Shown: positions 60,519 through 64,000 of the stretch, in pieces | Position numbering within the stretch: position 1 is the first letter of the stretch | Layout of the letters: each line of letters starts with the position of its first letter | Origin: Hymenobacter lucidus | GTDB taxonomy: Bacteria; Bacteroidota; Bacteroidia; Cytophagales; Hymenobacteraceae | Assembly (NCBI RefSeq): GCF_020447265.1 | Contig: NZ_JAJADR010000001.1 | Coordinates: forward strand, 682,001-746,000 | DNA: 64,000 nucleotides | Direction of reading: 5' to 3' | Made by a program: the position numbers and the translations under genes | The notes under the pieces: model-generated | What the model was told of the DNA's origin: nothing | What the model saw: the letters and a program-made list of their open reading frames with translations, nothing else | Database searches by the model: none

Positions 60519-61886
60519 CTACTTGAAAAAGGTGGTGAACAGCAGGTAGAGGTTGAGCACGATGATGATGCCCGACACCACCCAGGCCAGCAGCTGCACA
60601 CCCGGCCGGTTGGCAAACACGCCCATCTTAGCCTTGCTGCCGGTAAAGAGCACCAGCGGCACCACCGCGAAACTGAGCTGCAGCGACAAAATTACCTGGC
60701 TCAGCACCAGCAAGTCGGCCGTGCCTTTCTCGCCGTAGAGTATCGTCACAATCAGGGCCGGGACAACCGCTATACCGCGCGTAATGAGACGGCGCAGCCA
60801 GGGTTTGAGCCGCAGATTAAGAAAGCCTTCCATCACAATCTGGCCAGCCAGCGTACCGGTTAAGGTCGAGTTCTGACCCGACGCCAGCAGGGCAATGGCA
60901 AACACGGCACTGGCTGCTCCGGCCCCGAGCACCGGGGCCAGCAGCTTGTGGGCGTCGGTAATGTCGGCTACGTGAAACAGGCCGTTGCTGTGGAAGGCCG
61001 CGGCGGCCGTCACCAAAATGGCGGCATTGACGAAGAAAGCCAGAAACAGCGCCACCGTTGAGTCGATGGTGGCAAACTTGATGGCCATGCGCTTGCCGCT
61101 TTCCGTTTGCTCGATCTGGCGCGTCTGCACGATGCTGGAGTGCAGGTACAGGTTATGGGGCATCACGGTAGCACCCAAAATGCCAATGGCAATGTAGAGC
61201 ATACCGGGGTTGGTAATTACCTCTTTCTGGGGCACAAGGCCCTTGGCAATGCCCAGATAATCGGGGTGGGAAACCAGGATTTCGTAGAGAAAACAGCCGA
61301 AGATGACCACGATAAGACCCGCCACGATGCTCTCAATAACCCGGAAGCCCTTGTTCTGGAAAAACAGTACCACTAGCACGTCCAGAATGGTAAGTACCAC
61401 GCCCCAGGGCAGCGGCATACCAAACAGCAGGTTCAGAGCAATGGCCGAGCCGATGACTTCGGCCAGGTCGCAGGCGGCAATGGCCACTTCGCACAGCACC
61501 CACAGCACCATAGCCACGGGCTTGGAGTAATGGTCGCGGCAGGCCTGGGCCAGGTCGCGGCCCGTTACGATGCCGAGCTTGGCGGCCAGGTGCTGGAGCA
61601 GCATGGCAAACAGGTTGGAAATCAGGATGACCGACAGCAGCGTGTAGCCGTAGCGCGAGCCGCCGGCAATGTCGGTAGCCCAGTTGCCGGGGTCCATGTA
61701 GCCCACGGCCACCATCAGGCCCGGGCCCCAGAACGCCATCAGCTTCCGCCAGAACGAGGCATTAGCCGCCGGCACCTTGATGCTGGCATATACTTCGCTC
61801 AAGGAAGGAGCCTTGCGTTCCTGCCGCCAGCCGGAGTTATCTTCTGTAAGCGGGGGAGTAGGCGACGGTTGTACGAGTGGAGGCAT
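60519..61886 (-). CDS. NRAMP-family Mn2+/Fe2+ transporter
   Basis: A 455-residue inner-membrane protein with 11 hydrophobic segments. The NRAMP metal-site motif of TM1 is in VAVGYMDPGNWATDIAGGSR (DPGN), and TM6 carries GATVMPHNLYLHSSIVQTR (MPH). The four metal-coordinating residues are thus present, which fits a proton-coupled Mn2+/Fe2+ importer, probably mainly manganese (MntH-like). Its upstream region holds two tandem operator-like boxes at 61927-61964. The next gene downstream is the TonB-dependent receptor. Confidence 0.93.
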   Translation of the reverse strand: MPPLVQPSPTPPLTEDNSGWRQERKAPSLSEVYASIKVPAANASFWRKLMAFWGPGLMVAVGYMDPGNWATDIAGGSRYGYTLLSVILISNLFAMLLQHLAAKLGIVTGRDLAQACRDHYSKPVAMVLWVLCEVAIAACDLAEVIGSAIALNLLFGMPLPWGVVLTILDVLVVLFFQNKGFRVIESIVAGLIVVIFGCFLYEILVSHPDYLGIAKGLVPQKEVITNPGMLYIAIGILGATVMPHNLYLHSSIVQTRQIEQTESGKRMAIKFATIDSTVALFLAFFVNAAILVTAAAAFHSNGLFHVADITDAHKLLAPVLGAGAASAVFAIALLASGQNSTLTGTLAGQIVMEGFLNLRLKPWLRRLITRGIAVVPALIVTILYGEKGTADLLVLSQVILSLQLSFAVVPLVLFTGSKAKMGVFANRPGVQLLAWVVSGIIIVLNLYLLFTTFFK

Positions 61887-61926
61887 AAAGGATAGAGAAT
61901 CAGTAAGCTCTACAAAGAAACGAATT

Positions 61927-61964
61927 TTTAGATTAGCCTAAACTATTTTTTAAGGCACCTTAAA
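61927..61964 (-). promoter_or_regulatory. Tandem DtxR/MntR-like operators ahead of the NRAMP gene
   Basis: Box 1 (61927-61942) reads TTTAGAT-TA-GCCTAAA and box 2 (61949-61964) reads TTTAAGG-CA-CCTTAAA, the latter a perfect 7-bp dyad. Their centres are 22 bp apart, about two helical turns. A -7-like TTTCTTTG (minus strand, 61920-61913, one mismatch) places box 1 over the spacer/-33 region. The boxes also lie upstream of the divergent CDF exporter gene and could regulate both. Confidence 0.65.
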
Positions 61965-62056
61965 TACTCGTTTGGCCGAAAAAGGTTACGATTCGTATGG
62001 AAGTGGGGTTTTTGCCGGACCTTTGCAGGCCCTTTTCCTGCCTTTCCCGATTTGCC

Positions 62057-63043
62057 ATGATCTTAACCCAACCCAAGCATCAGCTTGGCGCATTGTCGCT
62101 CGTTGTCAGCATCGGACTGGTGGCCATCAAGTTCTACGCCTACTTCCTGACCCGCTCTCAGGCCGTCCTCACCGACGCGCTGGAATCCATTATCAATGTG
62201 GTTACCAGTGGTTTCGCCCTGTATAGCCTGTACCTCTCGGACTTGCCCAAGGACGAAAACCACCCCTACGGCCACGGTAAGATTGAGTACCTGTCGGTGG
62301 GCTTCGAAGGAGCGCTGATTCTGTTTGCCGGGGTCTACATCTTCTATAGCGCCGTAATGGCCATCATGCACCCGCATACGGTAGCCCGCCCCGATATGGG
62401 CATGCTGCTGCTGGCCGTGACGGCCCTCGTGAACCTGGGGGTGGGCTTTCTGCTAGTCAGCTCGGGCAAAAAGCTGAACTCGGTGGCCCTGGTCGGCGAC
62501 GGACAACACCTATATATAGATGCTCTGAGTACGTTGGTGTCTTGCGTGGCGCTGGTGCTGGTCATCTTTACCGGTAATGCCCTCTTCGATGCCGGCGCCG
62601 CTTTGTTGCTGGGCGTGTTTATCGTGGTGAATGGCTACCGCATGGTGCGTCGCTCGGTATCGGCCCTGATGGATGAGTCGGACGTGACGACTGTGGAGCA
62701 GGTTATTGCCGAGCTGCAGCGCCACCGCCTGCCCGCCTGGATTGACGTGCACAACCTACGCGTGCTGCGCTACGGTGCTAATCTGCACATCGACTGCCAC
62801 ATGCAGATGCCTTACTATTTCAGTCTGGAAGAAACCCACAACGAGCTAAACCGCATTGAGGCTCTCATCAAGCAGCGCTTCGATGTGGAGGTGGAAATGT
62901 TTGTGCACGCCGACCCCTGCACTTTCGCGGCCTGCTCGCTGTGCCAGATGGCCGAGTGCCCAGTGCGCCAGCACGCCTTTGCCCACGAAGTAACCTGGAC
63001 GCTGGCCAACGCCGTGAAAAACGAACGGCACCGCCTGCACTAA
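62057..63043 (+). CDS. CDF-family cation efflux transporter
   Basis: A 328-residue protein with six TM segments. The CDF metal sites are AVLTDALESIINVVTSG (TM2 Asp pair), HPYGHGKIEYLSVGFEG and DGQHLYIDALSTLVSCV (TM5 HxxxD). The cytoplasmic C-terminal domain ends with an extra Cys-rich stretch, ADPCTFAACSLCQMAECPVR, not found in standard FieF/ZitB proteins. The ATG at 62057 is preferred; an in-frame ATG at 61997 would add 20 residues. Divergent from the NRAMP importer, it may export Mn2+ or Fe2+ under shared control, but the metal is not certain. Confidence 0.88.
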   Translation: MILTQPKHQLGALSLVVSIGLVAIKFYAYFLTRSQAVLTDALESIINVVTSGFALYSLYLSDLPKDENHPYGHGKIEYLSVGFEGALILFAGVYIFYSAVMAIMHPHTVARPDMGMLLLAVTALVNLGVGFLLVSSGKKLNSVALVGDGQHLYIDALSTLVSCVALVLVIFTGNALFDAGAALLLGVFIVVNGYRMVRRSVSALMDESDVTTVEQVIAELQRHRLPAWIDVHNLRVLRYGANLHIDCHMQMPYYFSLEETHNELNRIEALIKQRFDVEVEMFVHADPCTFAACSLCQMAECPVRQHAFAHEVTWTLANAVKNERHRLH

Positions 63044-63064
63044 CTGGCCGGATATCTACGAGTT

Positions 63065-63114
63065 AACCATAAAAAAAGGCGCTGCGGGATTCCGCAGCGC
63101 CTTTTTTTATGGTT
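63065..63114. terminator. Bidirectional terminator between convergent genes
   Basis: A long perfect stem (core GGCGCTGCGG / CCGCAGCGCC, loop GATT) extends through A7/T7 runs and AACCAT/ATGGTT outer bases, between the CDF gene and the T9SS gene at 63133. Confidence 0.93.
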
Positions 63115-63132
63115 GACAAAGCTTTGTTGGTA

Positions 63133-64000
63133 CTAGCGCACCAGCTCAACCCAGCCTTTGTTCGTTACGCCGTTCACATCCGTGAGCATGTAGTAGTACA
63201 CGCCGGCGGGCTGGGCGTCGCCGCTCCAGTCGTTGCGGTAGCTGTTGGTGCTGAATACCTGCTTACCCCACCGGTTGAAGATCTGAATCTTGCTGTTAAC
63301 GGCTTCAGTCGAAATTACGAAGGCATCGTTGACGCCGTCACCGTTGGGGGTGAAGATGTTCGGTACCGGCGCGTCAGGCACCCGCACGTTTACATCGGCT
63401 ACGGTGCTTTCGCAGGGCGAGCTGGTCTGGTTGCCGATAATAATGGCCGCCCGCAGACGGATTTTGTAGATGCCGGCTACTGCGAGCTGCTGGGTAGCCG
63501 TAGTGCTAGATGTCGAGAAAGTTTCTTCCGGCTCCGTTACGGGCTGGCCTTTGCCATTGAAGATGCGCTGATACGACCATTTGTACGTGGCGCTGGTGTT
63601 GGGCTGGGTGCTCAGTCTCGACTGGTTCGTGAAGGTGAAGGTGATAGGCGGCTGCTTGATGCTGCGACCTGCCACGGCGGCCGAGTCAACCTTGAAGGCC
63701 GGAGCCACCGGCGCGGCCACCCGTACCAATACAGAGGTAGTGTCGGAGCCGCACACGGCAATGTTGGAACTGGCAATACGCAGCTTGTAGCGCGTCGTCA
63801 CGGTCGGCTTCACCGTAATGGTTGGCTTGGTGGCATCGGCGGGCGTCAGGCCGTTGGCAGCCGTCCACTGGTAAGTGAAGGTTTCCGAGGCTGTACCGCC
63901 GGGCCGGGTGGCGGTAGAGGTAATAGTAGCCGAGTTACCCGAGCACACCAGCGGCTGGTTGGTAGCAGCCGTGGCTTTTACTGCCTGCTGCACTCGTACC
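63133..64000 (-). CDS. T9SS type B sorting-domain protein, C-terminal part (cut by window edge)
   Basis: An open frame from the right edge to the stop at 63133, 288 codons visible. It shows two Ig/PKD-like domains (CSGNSATITSTATRPGGTAS, TYKWSYQRIFNGKGQPVTEP) and a full gliding-motility-associated C-terminal domain: PNIFTPNGDGVNDAFVISTE, IQIFNRWGKQVFSTNSYRND, WSGDAQPAGVYYYMLTDVNG and KGWVELVR. This is the type B T9SS sorting signal shared with the two giant proteins at 17132-24586. The N-terminus lies outside the window. Confidence 0.88.
   Translation of the reverse strand, partial: VRVQQAVKATAATNQPLVCSGNSATITSTATRPGGTASETFTYQWTAANGLTPADATKPTITVKPTVTTRYKLRIASSNIAVCGSDTTSVLVRVAAPVAPAFKVDSAAVAGRSIKQPPITFTFTNQSRLSTQPNTSATYKWSYQRIFNGKGQPVTEPEETFSTSSTTATQQLAVAGIYKIRLRAAIIIGNQTSSPCESTVADVNVRVPDAPVPNIFTPNGDGVNDAFVISTEAVNSKIQIFNRWGKQVFSTNSYRNDWSGDAQPAGVYYYMLTDVNGVTNKGWVELVR

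Overview
The window looks like chromosome of a GC-rich member of the Bacteroidetes, most like Hymenobacter or a relative in the Hymenobacteraceae. The grounds are: several genes preceded by the Bacteroidetes promoter form (TTTG or TTG near -33, TAnnTTTG near -7) and few Shine-Dalgarno sites; type IX secretion (T9SS) sorting domains on several giant secreted proteins; lipoproteins; TonB-linked proteins; and families typical of the phylum (DUF3078, DUF4292, paired DUF1800/DUF1501). No rRNA, tRNA, CRISPR array, phage or complete insertion sequence was seen.

Layout. 1-7.2 kb (minus): envelope cluster of enoyl-CoA hydratase, polysaccharide flippase, dut, sugar nucleotidyltransferase, TPR protein, DUF4292 lipoprotein and an EnvC-like coiled-coil protein cut by the left edge. 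7.3-10.5 kb (plus): mscL, a DUF3078 protein and two poorly known genes. 10.6-17 kb (minus): an outer-membrane-like protein, then rimP-nusA-infB with separate promoters ahead of rimP and infB. 17.1-24.6 kb (minus): two paralogous giant T9SS proteins. 24.7-31.7 kb: a membrane-anchored EEP-family protein, cysS, an M28/glutaminyl-cyclase-like lipoprotein, a GNAT, an S66 peptidase and a secreted esterase-like protein. 32-36.5 kb (minus): a methionine operon, metY-metX-hom. 36.6-42.3 kb: LysM protein, lipoproteins (one tandem pair), a flippase-like membrane protein and dxs. 42.5-49 kb: a tectonin-like/helical protein, YceI, a START-like membrane protein, a hydrolase, a TonB-C protein and asd. 49-57 kb (plus): lamin-tail-domain protein, DUF1800/DUF1501 pair, GAF protein and SPW protein. 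57.2-63 kb: metal-transport block (outer-membrane protein, TonB-dependent receptor, NRAMP transporter, divergent CDF exporter). 63.1 kb to the right edge: C-terminus of another T9SS protein.

The most notable element is the leader of the methionine operon (about 35934-36513, minus). A near-perfect promoter is followed by a clear SAM-I (S-box) riboswitch. Nine bases after its P1 helix a 54-codon ORF begins that ends in five consecutive cysteine codons directly before a stop, with seven cysteines in its last ten residues. The stop codon overlaps one of two competing arms of a hairpin, and a C/U-rich, nearly G-free tract follows. It reads as a two-input switch, SAM through the riboswitch and cysteine supply through ribosome stalling, ahead of O-acetylhomoserine sulfhydrylase.

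Other signals worth following are three 16-bp DtxR/MntR-like dyads shared by the receptor and NRAMP genes, a dyad over the yceI promoter, three independent 21-bp tandem arrays, and two palindromic dispersed-repeat-like elements, one of which supplies the stop codon of a gene.
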